NCBI GenBank assembly: GCA_963702555.1
Contig: CAVPCW010000006.1
Location: 372,001 to 436,000 of the forward strand
Reading direction: 5' to 3'
Origin: CAMFLJ01 sp963702555
GTDB taxonomy: Bacteria > Actinomycetota > Acidimicrobiia > Acidimicrobiales > Acidimicrobilacustridaceae
DNA length: 64,000 nt
A model generated the notes under the pieces. The model had not been told where the DNA came from. It saw only the letters and a list, made by a program, of their open reading frames with translations, and searched no databases. Each line of letters begins with the position of its first letter. Position 1 is the first letter of the stretch. Positions 43,306 through 52,004 of the stretch are shown piece after piece. The translations under genes and the position numbers were made by a program.

Positions 43306-44346
43306 TCAGCCCCGCTCGAAGGCGGGGATGACCTCACGGCCGAACAGGCGGATCATCTCGGCGATCTCGTCGAACTCGCCGAGTGACGCCTGGCCGGTGT
43401 CGGCCGGTAGTCCGGCGCCGAAGGCGGCGTGCACGTGATCGGTTCCGGTGGCGGCGCGGTAGCCCTCGATCTGGGCGATCACCCGCTCGGGGCCGCCCCA
43501 CAGCAGGCGGTCGGCGGCGATCTCCTCGGGGCTGACATCGTCGCCGGCGTCGATGCGGGCGAACAGCTCCTTCTCCTCGTCCTCCTCCACCGACTCGCGC
43601 CAGTGGGCCATCAGCCCGTCGACGTAGCGGGGGAGGACCTCGGTGCGGACCTGCTCGTCGTCGGCTCCCAACCAGGCGTAGCGGCGCAGCACGAAGTCGG
43701 CCGGCTTGCCCAGGGCCTCGCACGCAGGGCGGTAGACGTCGAGGCAGCGCAACCCGGCCGACAGCGACTGCACGGGGCCCCACAGCCACGCGTCGCCGAG
43801 GCGGGCGGCCCGCTCGACGGCGGCCGGGGCCACTCCGGCGACCCACAGCGGCGGGTGGGGCCGCTGCACGGGACGGGGGTGCACGGTGAGCTCGGGGAAC
43901 GACCAGAAGCGGCCCTCGTAGGAGGTGTTCTCCTCGGTCCAGACCAGCCGGAGGATCTCGAGGGCCTCCTCCATGCGGGCACCCCGCTGGCGGATGTCGG
44001 AGCCGTGGACCTCGTACTCCAGCGGCCACCAGCCGAGCCCGACACCGAGGCTGATGCGGCCGCCGGAGATCTGGTCGATCGTGGCGACCTGCTCGGCGAC
44101 GCGCACCGGGTTGTGGATCGGGAGCTGGAAGATGCCGGTGCCGACCCGGATGGTGGACGTGCGGGCGGCGACGGCGGCCAGGAAGGTGAGCGGGTCGGCC
44201 ATGTTGCCGGCCATGAAGTGGTGGTGGCCGATGGTGACCGTGTCGAAGCCGGCCTCCTCGGCCACCACGGCCAGCTCGAAGGTCTCCCGGAACGGGTCCG
44301 GCGCCGACAGGTCCTTCAGCAGCGGGAGCGACAGCGAGAACTTCAC
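43306..44346 (-). CDS. LLM class (luciferase-like) F420-type oxidoreductase
   Basis: A 346-residue TIM-barrel protein. Landmarks are VAEEAGFDTVTIGHHHF, RTSTIRVGTGIFQLPIHNPVRVAEQ, the family signature DQISGGRISLGVGLGWWPLEYEVHG, and WVAGVAPAAVERAARLGDAW. In actinobacteria such enzymes usually use F420 or FMN. The GTG start overlaps the stop of the SDR gene (GTGA), making it the third gene of a crotonase-SDR-LLM unit. The substrate is unknown, but lipid or sterol breakdown is suggested by the neighbours. Confidence 0.85.
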   Translation of the reverse strand: MKFSLSLPLLKDLSAPDPFRETFELAVVAEEAGFDTVTIGHHHFMAGNMADPLTFLAAVAARTSTIRVGTGIFQLPIHNPVRVAEQVATIDQISGGRISLGVGLGWWPLEYEVHGSDIRQRGARMEEALEILRLVWTEENTSYEGRFWSFPELTVHPRPVQRPHPPLWVAGVAPAAVERAARLGDAWLWGPVQSLSAGLRCLDVYRPACEALGKPADFVLRRYAWLGADDEQVRTEVLPRYVDGLMAHWRESVEEDEEKELFARIDAGDDVSPEEIAADRLLWGGPERVIAQIEGYRAATGTDHVHAAFGAGLPADTGQASLGEFDEIAEMIRLFGREVIPAFERG

Positions 44347-45230
44347 GGCTCGAAGGGCCCCTTGCCCATCTGGTCCCGGATGGTGACCACTGCCGGGTTG
44401 GTCATGCTGCGGCGCTGCCAGTTGGCCCCGTCGACCACGAGGGTGTGGCCCGAGATGAACTGGGCGTAGGGCGACGCCAGGAAGGTGGCGGCCCAACCCA
44501 GCTCGCGCGGCTTGCCGACGCGCAGGGCGGGCTGGCAGATGTCCTTGTCGTTGGTGCGCACGAGGTTGCTCTGGATGTCGGCGGTCATGTCCTCGTGGGG
44601 AAACAGGCCGGGCACCAGACCGTTGACCTGGATGCCGTAGGGGCCCCACTCGACGGCGAGGGTCTCGACCATGTTCTTCACGCCGGCCTTGGCCGCGGCG
44701 GAGTGGGCGAACCCGGGGCCGCCGGTCCAGGCGTAGCTGGCCCCGACGTTGATGATCGAGCCGGGGGTGTTGGCCTCGAGGTGGCGACGGCCGAACTCGC
44801 GGGCGCAGAAGTACGTGCCGTTGAGGGTGATGTCGACGACGGTGCGCCAGGCGTTGGGCGACATGTCCTCGGCCGGCACCGGGAAGTTGGCGGCGGCGTT
44901 GTTGACCAGGACGCCGGGCAGCCCGAAGCGCTCGGTGGCGGCGTCGAACGCCGCGGCGATGCTCTCGGGGTCGCGGATGTCGCACTCGACGGTGAGGTTG
45001 GGTGCGCCGATCTCGTCCATGGCCTCGGTGGCCTGCTCGAGGTGCTCGGGCTTGCGGGAGGCGACGACGATGTTGGCGCCGAGGCGGGCGAACTCGCTGG
45101 CGATGGCCCGGCCGAGGCCGGTGCCGCCGCCGGTGACGAACACGGTGACGCCGTCGTAGGTGCCGTCGGGGAGGGCGCGGGCCCCGACGTCGGGCGGGTG
45201 GGGGAGGCCGATGGGATCGGACGTGGACAT
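44343..45230 (-). CDS. Short-chain dehydrogenase, 2,4-dienoyl-CoA reductase-like
   Basis: A 295-residue SDR. The Rossmann motif TGGGTGLGRAIA and VNNAAANFPVPAEDM are standard. The usual YxxxK has Ser in the Tyr place (HSAAAKAGV), and a Tyr lies upstream in GASYAWTGG. This matches mammalian DECR1, where Tyr199, Ser210 and Lys214 work together, so it is not a broken enzyme. It probably reduces 2,4-dienoyl-CoA during oxidation of unsaturated acyl chains. It lies 5 bases after the crotonase gene and is coupled to the LLM gene. Confidence 0.85.
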   Translation of the reverse strand: MSTSDPIGLPHPPDVGARALPDGTYDGVTVFVTGGGTGLGRAIASEFARLGANIVVASRKPEHLEQATEAMDEIGAPNLTVECDIRDPESIAAAFDAATERFGLPGVLVNNAAANFPVPAEDMSPNAWRTVVDITLNGTYFCAREFGRRHLEANTPGSIINVGASYAWTGGPGFAHSAAAKAGVKNMVETLAVEWGPYGIQVNGLVPGLFPHEDMTADIQSNLVRTNDKDICQPALRVGKPRELGWAATFLASPYAQFISGHTLVVDGANWQRRSMTNPAVVTIRDQMGKGPFEP

Positions 45231-45235
45231 GGCGT

Positions 45236-46015
45236 TCAGCTCCCGGTGTAGGTGGGGTCGCGGTCCTCGGCGCGGGCGGCCTTGAACTCGGCGAAGTCGT
45301 CGGAACGGTTCAGGAAGGTCTGGTAGATCAGCTCGTCCTCCATCGAGGCCCGGACCTGGGGCTCGGAGAGGTGCTTGATGACCCGACGGGCCATCTTGAT
45401 GGTGACGGCCGGGGCGGCGGCGATCTTCTCGGCCATCTCGCGGGCCGTGGCGTCGAGCTCGTCGCGGGGCACGACGCGGGACACCACGCCGTAGGCGTGG
45501 GCCTCGGCGGCGCTCATCGGCCGACCGGTCAGGACCATGTCGGTGACCACGCCGTGGCCGCACATCTGGAACAGCCGGCTCACGCCACCGGTGTCGGGGA
45601 TGACCCCGTGGGTGGCCTCCGGGAGCATGAAGCGAGCGTCGTCGGAGCAGATCCGGATGTCGCAGAGCAGGGCCCGCTGGAACGAGCCGCCGAGGGCCCA
45701 GCCCTGGATGGCGACGATGACCGGCGCCTCCACGTCGAACAGCCGCAGGATGCCCTTGTGGCCGCGGGTCATGAGCTGGTGGTGCGTGAGCTCGGTCTTG
45801 TTCGTGCCGATGGCGGACACGTCACGGCCCGACGACCACGAGTGGCCCTCGCCCCGCCAGATGACGGCCCGCAGGCCCGGCATGGCCTCCAGCTCGGCGA
45901 GGATCTCGAAGAGCTGGGCGTCCATCTCGTCGGTGAACGCGTTGCGCTTCTCTGGGTTGTCGTTGGTGATCGTGGCGATGCTGCCGTCGACCTCGAGCCT
46001 GACCTGGCCGCTCAT
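45236..46015 (-). CDS. Enoyl-CoA hydratase/isomerase family protein
   Basis: A 259-residue crotonase. Oxyanion-hole segments are SWSSGRDVSAIG and IQGWALGGSFQRALLCDIRI. The position of the usual second catalytic Glu region reads LPEATHGVIPDTGGVSRL. GGGGAGCAG precedes the ATG. It opens a three-gene unit with the DECR-like SDR and the LLM enzyme. Its transcript probably begins from TAGGGT formed by the kdpE stop, giving a leader of about 30 bases. Confidence 0.85.
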   Translation of the reverse strand: MSGQVRLEVDGSIATITNDNPEKRNAFTDEMDAQLFEILAELEAMPGLRAVIWRGEGHSWSSGRDVSAIGTNKTELTHHQLMTRGHKGILRLFDVEAPVIVAIQGWALGGSFQRALLCDIRICSDDARFMLPEATHGVIPDTGGVSRLFQMCGHGVVTDMVLTGRPMSAAEAHAYGVVSRVVPRDELDATAREMAEKIAAAPAVTIKMARRVIKHLSEPQVRASMEDELIYQTFLNRSDDFAEFKAARAEDRDPTYTGS

Positions 46016-46050
46016 CTGCTCCCCCCGGTGCGTGTGATTCGTGGCAGGTG

Positions 46051-46056
46051 ACCCTA
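46051..46056 (-). promoter_or_regulatory. -10 hexamer TAGGGT embedded in the kdpE stop codon
   Basis: The TAG stop of kdpE (46056-46054) plus GGT forms TAGGGT. Initiation about 7 bases further would yield a short leader of about 30 bases with a ribosome site for the crotonase gene at 46015. Confidence 0.4.
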
Positions 46057-46728
46057 GACCTCGAACCGGTAGCCCATGCCCGGCTCGGTGAGGAAGTGCC
46101 GCGGGGTGCCAGGGTCGTCCTCCAGCTTGCGGCGCAGGGCGGCCATGTAGACCCGCAGGTAGTGGGTCTCGGTGCCGTACTCGGGCCCCCACACGGCCTG
46201 CAGGAGCTGGCGTTGGGTCACCAGCTTCCCGGGGTTGCGCACGAGCTGCTCGACCAGGCCCCATTCGGTGGGGGTGAGGTGCACGTCGGTGCCGTCGCGC
46301 AGCACCCGCTTGGCGGCCAGGTCGATGTGGAGCGAGCCGGCGTCGACGATGGGCTCGACCTCGGTCTGGCCCCTGCGGCGCAGTGCGGCGCGCATGCGGG
46401 CGAGGAGCTCGCCCATGCCGAACGGCTTGGTGAGGTAGTCGTCGGCGCCGGCGTCGAGCGCCTCGACCTTGTCGCCCTCGTCGCGGCGCACCGACAGCAT
46501 GATGATCGGGACGTCGCTCCAGCCCCGGATGCCGTGCACGACCTCGATGCCGTCCATCCCGGGGAGGCCGATGTCGAGGATGACGACGTCGGGGTGGCGC
46601 TCGGCGACCAGCCGCAGGGCCTCCTCGCCCGTGGCGGCCTGGAGCACCTCGTAGTCGCGCGCCTTCAGGTTGGTGGCGAGCGCCCGGCGGATCTGGGGCT
46701 CGTCGTCGACGACGAGGACGGTGGTCAC
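46054..46728 (-). CDS. kdpE: KdpE-type response regulator
   Basis: A 224-residue OmpR-family regulator. The receiver domain has the acidic pair VVDDEPQ, phospho-acceptor Asp in VVILDIGLPGMDG, and Lys in DYLTKPFGMGELLARM. The C-terminal winged helix has HLTPTEWGLVEQLVRNPGKLVTQRQLLQAVWG. These and the linkage to KdpD identify KdpE, which responds to potassium need or turgor. The GTG start overlaps the kdpD stop (GTGA). No kdpFABC genes are nearby. Confidence 0.93.
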   Translation of the reverse strand: MTTVLVVDDEPQIRRALATNLKARDYEVLQAATGEEALRLVAERHPDVVILDIGLPGMDGIEVVHGIRGWSDVPIIMLSVRRDEGDKVEALDAGADDYLTKPFGMGELLARMRAALRRRGQTEVEPIVDAGSLHIDLAAKRVLRDGTDVHLTPTEWGLVEQLVRNPGKLVTQRQLLQAVWGPEYGTETHYLRVYMAALRRKLEDDPGTPRHFLTEPGMGYRFEV

Positions 46729-49280
46729 GGGGCTCCGAGGGTGATGGCGTCGGCCGGAGCTGGCGCGGCGGGAAGGGTGACCACGGCGGTGAGCCCACCG
46801 CCGGGTGTGTCGTCGAGGCGCAGGCGTCCGCCCATGGCGTCGACGAAGCCGCGGGCGACGGCGAGGCCGAGCCCCACGCCCGGAGCGCTCTGGCGGTCAC
46901 CGAGGCGGCGGAACGGCTCGAAGAGCTGCTCGCGGTCGCGGGCGGGCACGCCCGGGCCGTGGTCGACGACGCGGAGCTCGACCTCGGTGCCGACGGACCG
47001 GGCGATGACCGAAGGGGCCCCGTCGGCGGAGCCGTGGCGCAGGGCGTTGGCCACGAGGTTGGCGACCGAGCGCTGCAACAGGGCCGGGTCGGCGAGCACC
47101 GGCGGCAGGCCGGTGGGCACGTCGCGGGTGACGACGCCGGTGGTCTCGCTGAGGCTGGCGAGCGCCCCGTGGACGACCTCGTCGAGGCCGACGGGGGAGA
47201 GGGTCGGCTGCACCACGCCGGCCTCGAGGCGGCTCATGTCGAGCAGGTCCCCGACGACGGTGTCGAGGCGGTCGGCCTCCTCGTCGATGGTCTCGAGGAA
47301 GTCGCGCTGGGCCTCCGGGGTCCAGGTGATGTCGTCCTGCAGGAGGCTGGTGGCCGACGCCTTGATGGAGGCGAGCGGCGTGCGGAGGTCATGGGACACG
47401 GCTCTCAGGATGGCGGTGCGGAGCCGGTCGCCCTGGGCCGCGGCGGCGGCCTGGGCGGCCTCGCCCTCGAGCCGTCGTCGTTCGAGGGCGTGCCCGAGCT
47501 GGGCGGCGAACGCACCGAGCACCCGCTGGTCGTCGCTGTTGAGCGGGGGACCGCCGTGCACCAGGCGGGCGCCTCCGGGGAGCTCGACCCGGGCGAGGCC
47601 ACCGTCGGCGGTGGTCGACGTGGGGCCGGCCAGTGCGGAGGGATCGATGGGCGCACCGGCGGCGGCCTCGATGCGCCAGCCGTCGCCGTCGGGCACGGCC
47701 AGCACCACACCGGAGCGGTCGAAGGTGGTGCAGAGGGCGTCGACGATCTCGGCGGTCGCGTCGTCGCCGCCGACCAGGCTGCCGGCGGCGCGGGCCAGTC
47801 CCTCGGCCTCGAGTCGCGCCCGCTCGGCGTCGGCCGACCGTTGGGCCATCCGTGACACGAGCGCACTCACGGCCACCGACACGACGAAGTAGGTGACGAG
47901 GGCGACCGCGTCACCGGCGCCGTCGATGGTGAAGGTGTGCACCGGTGGGGTGAGGAACCAGGTGACGACGAGCGCGGACACGGCGGCGGTGGCGACGCCC
48001 ACGGCGAACCCGCCGAGCAGGGCGCTGACGAGCACCACGAGCAGGAACAACAGCAGGTCGGTGGGGAGGTTCGGCTCGGGGCGCAGCTGGTCGAGCACGA
48101 CGGCGAGCAGCACGACCGCGACCAGCGAGACGCCCCCGGCGAACGCCCGACGGCGCCCGCTCAGGTGCGGACGGCGCCTGGTGCGGGGGGCCGTGGTCGG
48201 TTCGCCCGGACCGTCGTGCTCGCCGTCGCCGTCGTCGCCGATGACGTGCACGTCGAGGTCGCCGGCGGCCCGCAGCACGGAGTTCACGATCGAGCCCCTG
48301 CGCAGCTCGGCCCACCGGCTGCGGCGGGTGGCGCCGAGCACGAGCTGGGTGGCGTTGCGGGCGCGGGCGAAGTCGCACAGGGCGGCGGGCACGTCGGCGC
48401 CCACGACCTCGTGGTAGCGGCCACCGAGGTCGTCCAGGAGGCGGCGGTGCTCCTCGAGGGTGGCCTGGTCGACTTCCCGTCCGGGCTGTTGCACGTGCAC
48501 GCCGAGAAGCTCGGCCGTGGAGCGGCGGGCCAACCGGGCGGCCCGTCGGATCAACCGGTCGCCGGTGGCGGCACCGGTGAGGGCCACGACCACCCGCTCC
48601 CGGGTCTCCCAGCGCTGGGCCTGCTCGTGGTCGTGGAGGCTCTCGTCGACCTGGTCGGCGACCCACAGCAGGGCGAGCTCGCGCAGGGCCGCCAGGTTGT
48701 CGGGCCGGAAGCGCCCGTCGAGGGCGGTGTCGACCTGGTCGACCGGCACCACGTTGCCGTGCACGACCCGTCGGCGCAGTGCTTCGGGGGTCATGTCGAC
48801 CAGCTCCACCTGGTCGGCGCCGCGGACGACGTCGTCGGGCACGACGTCGGTGGGGCGTTCGCCGACGATGCGCTCGACGACGTCCTGGAGCGACTCCAGC
48901 GACTCGATGCCGACGGTGGCGAGCACGTCGATGCCGTGGGCGAGCAGCTCCTCGATGTCCTCGTGGCGGGACCGGTTCCGTGAGCCCGTGGGGTTGCGGT
49001 GGGCCAGGTCGTCGACCACCGCCACCGCTGGGCGTCGCGACAGGACCGCGTCGAGGTCGAGCTCCTGGACCTCGACCCCGTCGACCACGCCGGTGCGACG
49101 AGGCACGAGCTCGAGCCCCTGGAGCATGGCGGCCGTGCGGGGCCGGCCCCGCGTGTCGGCGTAGGCGACGACGACGTCGGTGCCCCGCTCGTGGCGGCGT
49201 CTCGCCTCGTCGAGCATGGCGTAGGTCTTGCCCACGCCGGGGGCGGCGCCGAGGTAGATCCGCAACCGGCCCCGACTCAC
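46725..49280 (-). CDS. kdpD: KdpD potassium-sensing histidine kinase
   Basis: An 851-residue sensor. The N-terminal KdpD domain has the P-loop GAAPGVGKTYAML and VVDDLAHRNPTGSRN. A universal-stress-protein domain follows (residues about 230-350), then four helices (DUF4118), a GAF-like segment, HisKA (RAVSHDLRTPLASIKA with the phosphorylated His) and HATPase (GVGLGLAVARGFVDAMGG). GTG at 49280 is chosen because TAGGCT ends 7 bases upstream and RGRLRIYLGAAPG then follows. An ATG at 49313 would overlap the permease gene. Confidence 0.93.
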   Translation of the reverse strand: MSRGRLRIYLGAAPGVGKTYAMLDEARRRHERGTDVVVAYADTRGRPRTAAMLQGLELVPRRTGVVDGVEVQELDLDAVLSRRPAVAVVDDLAHRNPTGSRNRSRHEDIEELLAHGIDVLATVGIESLESLQDVVERIVGERPTDVVPDDVVRGADQVELVDMTPEALRRRVVHGNVVPVDQVDTALDGRFRPDNLAALRELALLWVADQVDESLHDHEQAQRWETRERVVVALTGAATGDRLIRRAARLARRSTAELLGVHVQQPGREVDQATLEEHRRLLDDLGGRYHEVVGADVPAALCDFARARNATQLVLGATRRSRWAELRRGSIVNSVLRAAGDLDVHVIGDDGDGEHDGPGEPTTAPRTRRRPHLSGRRRAFAGGVSLVAVVLLAVVLDQLRPEPNLPTDLLLFLLVVLVSALLGGFAVGVATAAVSALVVTWFLTPPVHTFTIDGAGDAVALVTYFVVSVAVSALVSRMAQRSADAERARLEAEGLARAAGSLVGGDDATAEIVDALCTTFDRSGVVLAVPDGDGWRIEAAAGAPIDPSALAGPTSTTADGGLARVELPGGARLVHGGPPLNSDDQRVLGAFAAQLGHALERRRLEGEAAQAAAAAQGDRLRTAILRAVSHDLRTPLASIKASATSLLQDDITWTPEAQRDFLETIDEEADRLDTVVGDLLDMSRLEAGVVQPTLSPVGLDEVVHGALASLSETTGVVTRDVPTGLPPVLADPALLQRSVANLVANALRHGSADGAPSVIARSVGTEVELRVVDHGPGVPARDREQLFEPFRRLGDRQSAPGVGLGLAVARGFVDAMGGRLRLDDTPGGGLTAVVTLPAAPAPADAITLGAP

Positions 49281-49287
49281 GTCGTGG

Positions 49288-49293
49288 AGCCTA
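49288..49293 (-). promoter_or_regulatory. -10 hexamer TAGGCT embedded in the permease stop codon
   Basis: The TAG stop of the KimA-like gene (49293-49291) begins TAGGCT, which ends 7 bases before the kdpD GTG at 49280. It would give kdpDE a promoter independent of the permease. Confidence 0.5.
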
Positions 49294-51276
49294 CGGGCTG
49301 ACGACGTCGACATCCTCTTCGTCGTGCAGGGTGGGATCGCCGAGGTGGAACGGCACGAAGGTCACGTTGACGTGCGGGACGTCGGCGAGGGTGCGGGCCA
49401 TGGAGTCGGCGGTGTGGTCGTGCAGGAGCCGGTGCCAGAGGCGGGTGTACTCGCGGCGGGGGATCAGCACGGTGAGCTCGGTGCGCGGGTCGGAGGTCTC
49501 CATGACCGCGAGCTCGAGCAGCGTGCGGTTGATGCGGCGGTTGGAGCACTCGACGATCTCGAGCGGCACCCGGTCGAGGCCCAGCTCGGTCCACTGGTAC
49601 ATGAGGTCGTCGGCGTGGGTCTCGTCGGTGGCGATGTGGACGGCCCGAAGCACGTCGGGGCTGAGGGTGCGGCCGTACTGGAGGGCCCTGGCGGTGCTGA
49701 GGTCGAGCTCGCCGACCATCACCATCACCGAGTGGGCCCGGCGGACCTTCAAGGAGGAGATCTTCTTGACCTCGACCTTGAGCTCCTTCTTCTCCGACTC
49801 GTACTGCCGGTTCAGGCGCATGAGCACCAGGACGAGCACGGGGACGAGCACCATGATGAACCAGGCCCCGCCGGTGAACTTGGAGACACCGATCACGATG
49901 GTGACCAGGCCCGTCGTGAGGGCGCCGAGGCCATTGACGAAGAGACCGAACTTCCAGCCGCTCTCCCTGTCCTTGATGTGCTTGCGGGCCATGCCGGCCT
50001 GGCTCAGCGTGAACGAGGTGAACACGCCGATGGCGTAGAGCGGGATCAGCTTGGTGACGTCGGCCTGGAAGATGATGACCGGGATGGCGCCGGCGACGGC
50101 CAGGGCGATGATGCCGTTGGAGAACACCAGCCGGTGCCCTCGCTTGGTGAGCTGCTTGGGCATGAACGCGTCGTCGGCGTGGAAGCTGGCGAGGCGGGGG
50201 AAGTCGGCGAAGCTCGTGTTGGCCGCCAGCACCAGGATGAGCATGGTGGCGGCCTGGGTGAAGAGGAACAGCGCGTGGCCGATCGCGCCGCTGCCGTAGA
50301 CCGCCTCGGCGATCTGGGCGATGACGGTCTGCGACTCGCTGGGCACGACCTGGAGCTTGGCGGCGAGCCAGGAGATGCCGATGAACATCGAGCCCAGCAG
50401 GACGCCCATGATGGTGAGCGTCTCGCGGGCGTGCTTCCACTCGACCGGCTTGAAGGCGGGCACGCCGTTGGAGATGGCCTCGACGCCGGTCATGGCCGCG
50501 CCGCCGGAGGCGAAGGCGTGGAGGACGAGCAGGATCGTCGCTGCACCGGTGGCCTCGAGCGCGACCGGGTCCTCGGGGATCACGTGCTCGAGCCCACCGC
50601 CGAAGACCGCCTTGACCACGCCGGTGATGATCATCAGGAACATGGCGATGATGAACAGGTAGGTCGGGACGGCGAAGATCTTCCCGGACTCCTTGACGCC
50701 GCGCAGGTTGCCGACGCAGATGATGGCGATGAACGCGAGGGCGATGGGCACCCGGTACGGGTACAGGGGGCTGAACGCGCTGTAGAGCGCGGCGACACCG
50801 GCGGAGACCGACACCGACACGGTGAGGATGTAGTCGGTGAGCAGGGCGACGCCGGCGACCTGGGCGGGCAGGAGGCCGAGGTTGTCCTTGGTGACGATGT
50901 AGGCGCCACCGGCCGACGGGTACGCCTTGATGGTCTGGCGGTAGCTGAAGATCAGGATGACCAGCACCGCGACCAGAGCCAGCGTGATCGGCACCAGCAG
51001 GCTGAAGGCCAGGAGGCCGACGGCTCCGGCGCCGAGCAGGAGCGTCCGGAGGATCTCCTCGCTGGCGTAGGCGGTGGACGACAGTGCGTCGGAGGCGAAC
51101 ACGGCCAGGGCGGTGGGCTTGCCGAGGCGCTCGTGGGCCAGCTGGTCGTTGTCGAGGGGCTGGCCGAGGACCTTGGACTTGAAGCGGTAGCCCCGTGACT
51201 CGGGGATGTCGACCTTGGGGACCGGGGGGAGAGGTCGCGCCGCGGTGGGTTCCTTGACGAGCGTGGTGTCCGACAT
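49291..51276 (-). CDS. APC-superfamily permease, KimA/YdaO-like potassium uptake
   Basis: A 661-residue protein. About twelve membrane helices in residues 50-475 are followed by a cytoplasmic domain of about 160 residues. Family-type stretches are FASDALSSTAYASEEIL, YRQTIKAYPSAGGAYIVTKDNLG, AFASGGAAMTGVEAISNGVPAF and ANTSFADFPRLASFHADD. B. subtilis KimA is a high-affinity K+/H+ importer controlled by c-di-AMP. The kdpDE genes directly downstream support potassium transport here. Amino-acid transport is the alternative. An unusually long upstream region carries inverted repeats. Confidence 0.82.
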   Translation of the reverse strand: MSDTTLVKEPTAARPLPPVPKVDIPESRGYRFKSKVLGQPLDNDQLAHERLGKPTALAVFASDALSSTAYASEEILRTLLLGAGAVGLLAFSLLVPITLALVAVLVILIFSYRQTIKAYPSAGGAYIVTKDNLGLLPAQVAGVALLTDYILTVSVSVSAGVAALYSAFSPLYPYRVPIALAFIAIICVGNLRGVKESGKIFAVPTYLFIIAMFLMIITGVVKAVFGGGLEHVIPEDPVALEATGAATILLVLHAFASGGAAMTGVEAISNGVPAFKPVEWKHARETLTIMGVLLGSMFIGISWLAAKLQVVPSESQTVIAQIAEAVYGSGAIGHALFLFTQAATMLILVLAANTSFADFPRLASFHADDAFMPKQLTKRGHRLVFSNGIIALAVAGAIPVIIFQADVTKLIPLYAIGVFTSFTLSQAGMARKHIKDRESGWKFGLFVNGLGALTTGLVTIVIGVSKFTGGAWFIMVLVPVLVLVLMRLNRQYESEKKELKVEVKKISSLKVRRAHSVMVMVGELDLSTARALQYGRTLSPDVLRAVHIATDETHADDLMYQWTELGLDRVPLEIVECSNRRINRTLLELAVMETSDPRTELTVLIPRREYTRLWHRLLHDHTADSMARTLADVPHVNVTFVPFHLGDPTLHDEEDVDVVSP

Positions 51277-51315
51277 GGAGGGCAGTGAATCCCGTCCCCC
51301 TCGCCGTGTGAACGA

Positions 51316-51348
51316 CCGCGCGGCGATCTTGACGCCGCCTTAGCGCGG
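51316..51348 (-). promoter_or_regulatory. Structured leader or operator upstream of the KimA-like permease
   Basis: On the minus strand CCGCGC and GCGCGG enclose a nested GGCG/CGCC pair, 40-70 bases before the permease ATG. The structure could be an RNA leader hairpin or an operator. It does not match any riboswitch consensus I can recognise. Confidence 0.35.
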
Positions 51349-51446
51349 TGGACCCGGACTTTTCCGCCGTCGATATGCGGGGCCCTCGCCGGGGCGGAGG
51401 CCGCCATGATCCGGCCCTCCCGGATGCGGCGCGGGTATGGTCCGAC

Positions 51447-51468
51447 GGACCGCCAATAGATGGCGATC
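51447..51468. promoter_or_regulatory. Inverted repeat in the permease/ATPase-domain intergenic region
   Basis: GGACCGCCA and TGGCGATC form an imperfect inverted repeat with a short A/T centre (ATAGA). The 51277-51558 gap of about 280 bases separates divergent genes and holds this and the 51316-51348 structure; I see nothing else in it. It could bind a regulator such as KdpE, which is inference. Confidence 0.35.
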
Positions 51469-51558
51469 ATGAGCCGATCGGTCGGGGATCCGGTACGTGG
51501 ATCGAGTCGCGGCAGTCCTCCAGACGAAGCTCTCCGTCGGGTGTGCCGACGCGGTGCG

Positions 51559-51933
51559 ATGACCGCACCCTTCGTCGTCGCCGAGGCGTTCCCCGCCGAG
51601 CTGTCGACCCCCGGCGCCGCCCGTCACTTCGTGGTCGAGGCGCTGCGCACCGCCGGGGTGCCGGAGAGCGAGGCCGTGCCGGTCGCGGTCAGCGAGCTGG
51701 TGACGAACTCGGTGCTCCACGCCGCCAGCACCACGAAGGTGGTGGTCCTGGTCGACCCGACGATCGTGAGGGTGGAGGTGCACGACGCCGACCTCACCCT
51801 GCCCGAGCCCCGTCACCCCGGCCCGAACACCGTGACGGGCCGGGGCCTGCTGCTGGTCGAGGCCCTCACCGACCGGTGGGGGGCCGAGCACACCGGTGGC
51901 GGCAAGGTCGTGTGGTTCGAGCTCGACCGATGA
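51559..51933 (+). CDS. RsbW/SpoIIAB-like ATP-binding regulator (anti-sigma-factor kinase fold)
   Basis: About 124 residues with a HATPase_c_2 fold: N-box VAVSELVTNSVLHA, then GRGLLLVEALTDRWG and the GGKVVWFEL end strand. Short stand-alone proteins of this type are serine kinases or anti-sigma factors in actinobacteria. ATG at 51559 is chosen because the domain starts right after it. Frames from 51460 or 51469 add an Arg/Ser-rich stretch and would cover the inverted repeat. No sigma factor or antagonist gene is adjacent. Confidence 0.75.
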   Translation: MTAPFVVAEAFPAELSTPGAARHFVVEALRTAGVPESEAVPVAVSELVTNSVLHAASTTKVVVLVDPTIVRVEVHDADLTLPEPRHPGPNTVTGRGLLLVEALTDRWGAEHTGGGKVVWFELDR

Positions 51934-52004
51934 CGATCCGCTAGACATCGACGCGTCCGCACCGGGGGGTTCCGGGGGGCGCGGGCGCGACGAGGGGGAT
52001 GGCC

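Noticed and set aside
44343..45230. SDR with a broken catalytic YxxxK motif
   Set aside because: The Ser at that place plus an upstream Tyr is the normal active site of 2,4-dienoyl-CoA reductases, so it is not a defect.
49281..49313. kdpD start at the ATG at 49313
   Set aside because: It overlaps the permease 3' end by 23 bases and places the TAGGCT hexamer inside the coding region. The GTG at 49280 fits the leaderless spacing and the family N-terminus better.
51277..51558. A c-di-AMP (ydaO) riboswitch upstream of the KimA-like gene
   Set aside because: The region has hairpins, but I could not match the conserved riboswitch core. Covariance-model search would decide; a confident hit would support it.
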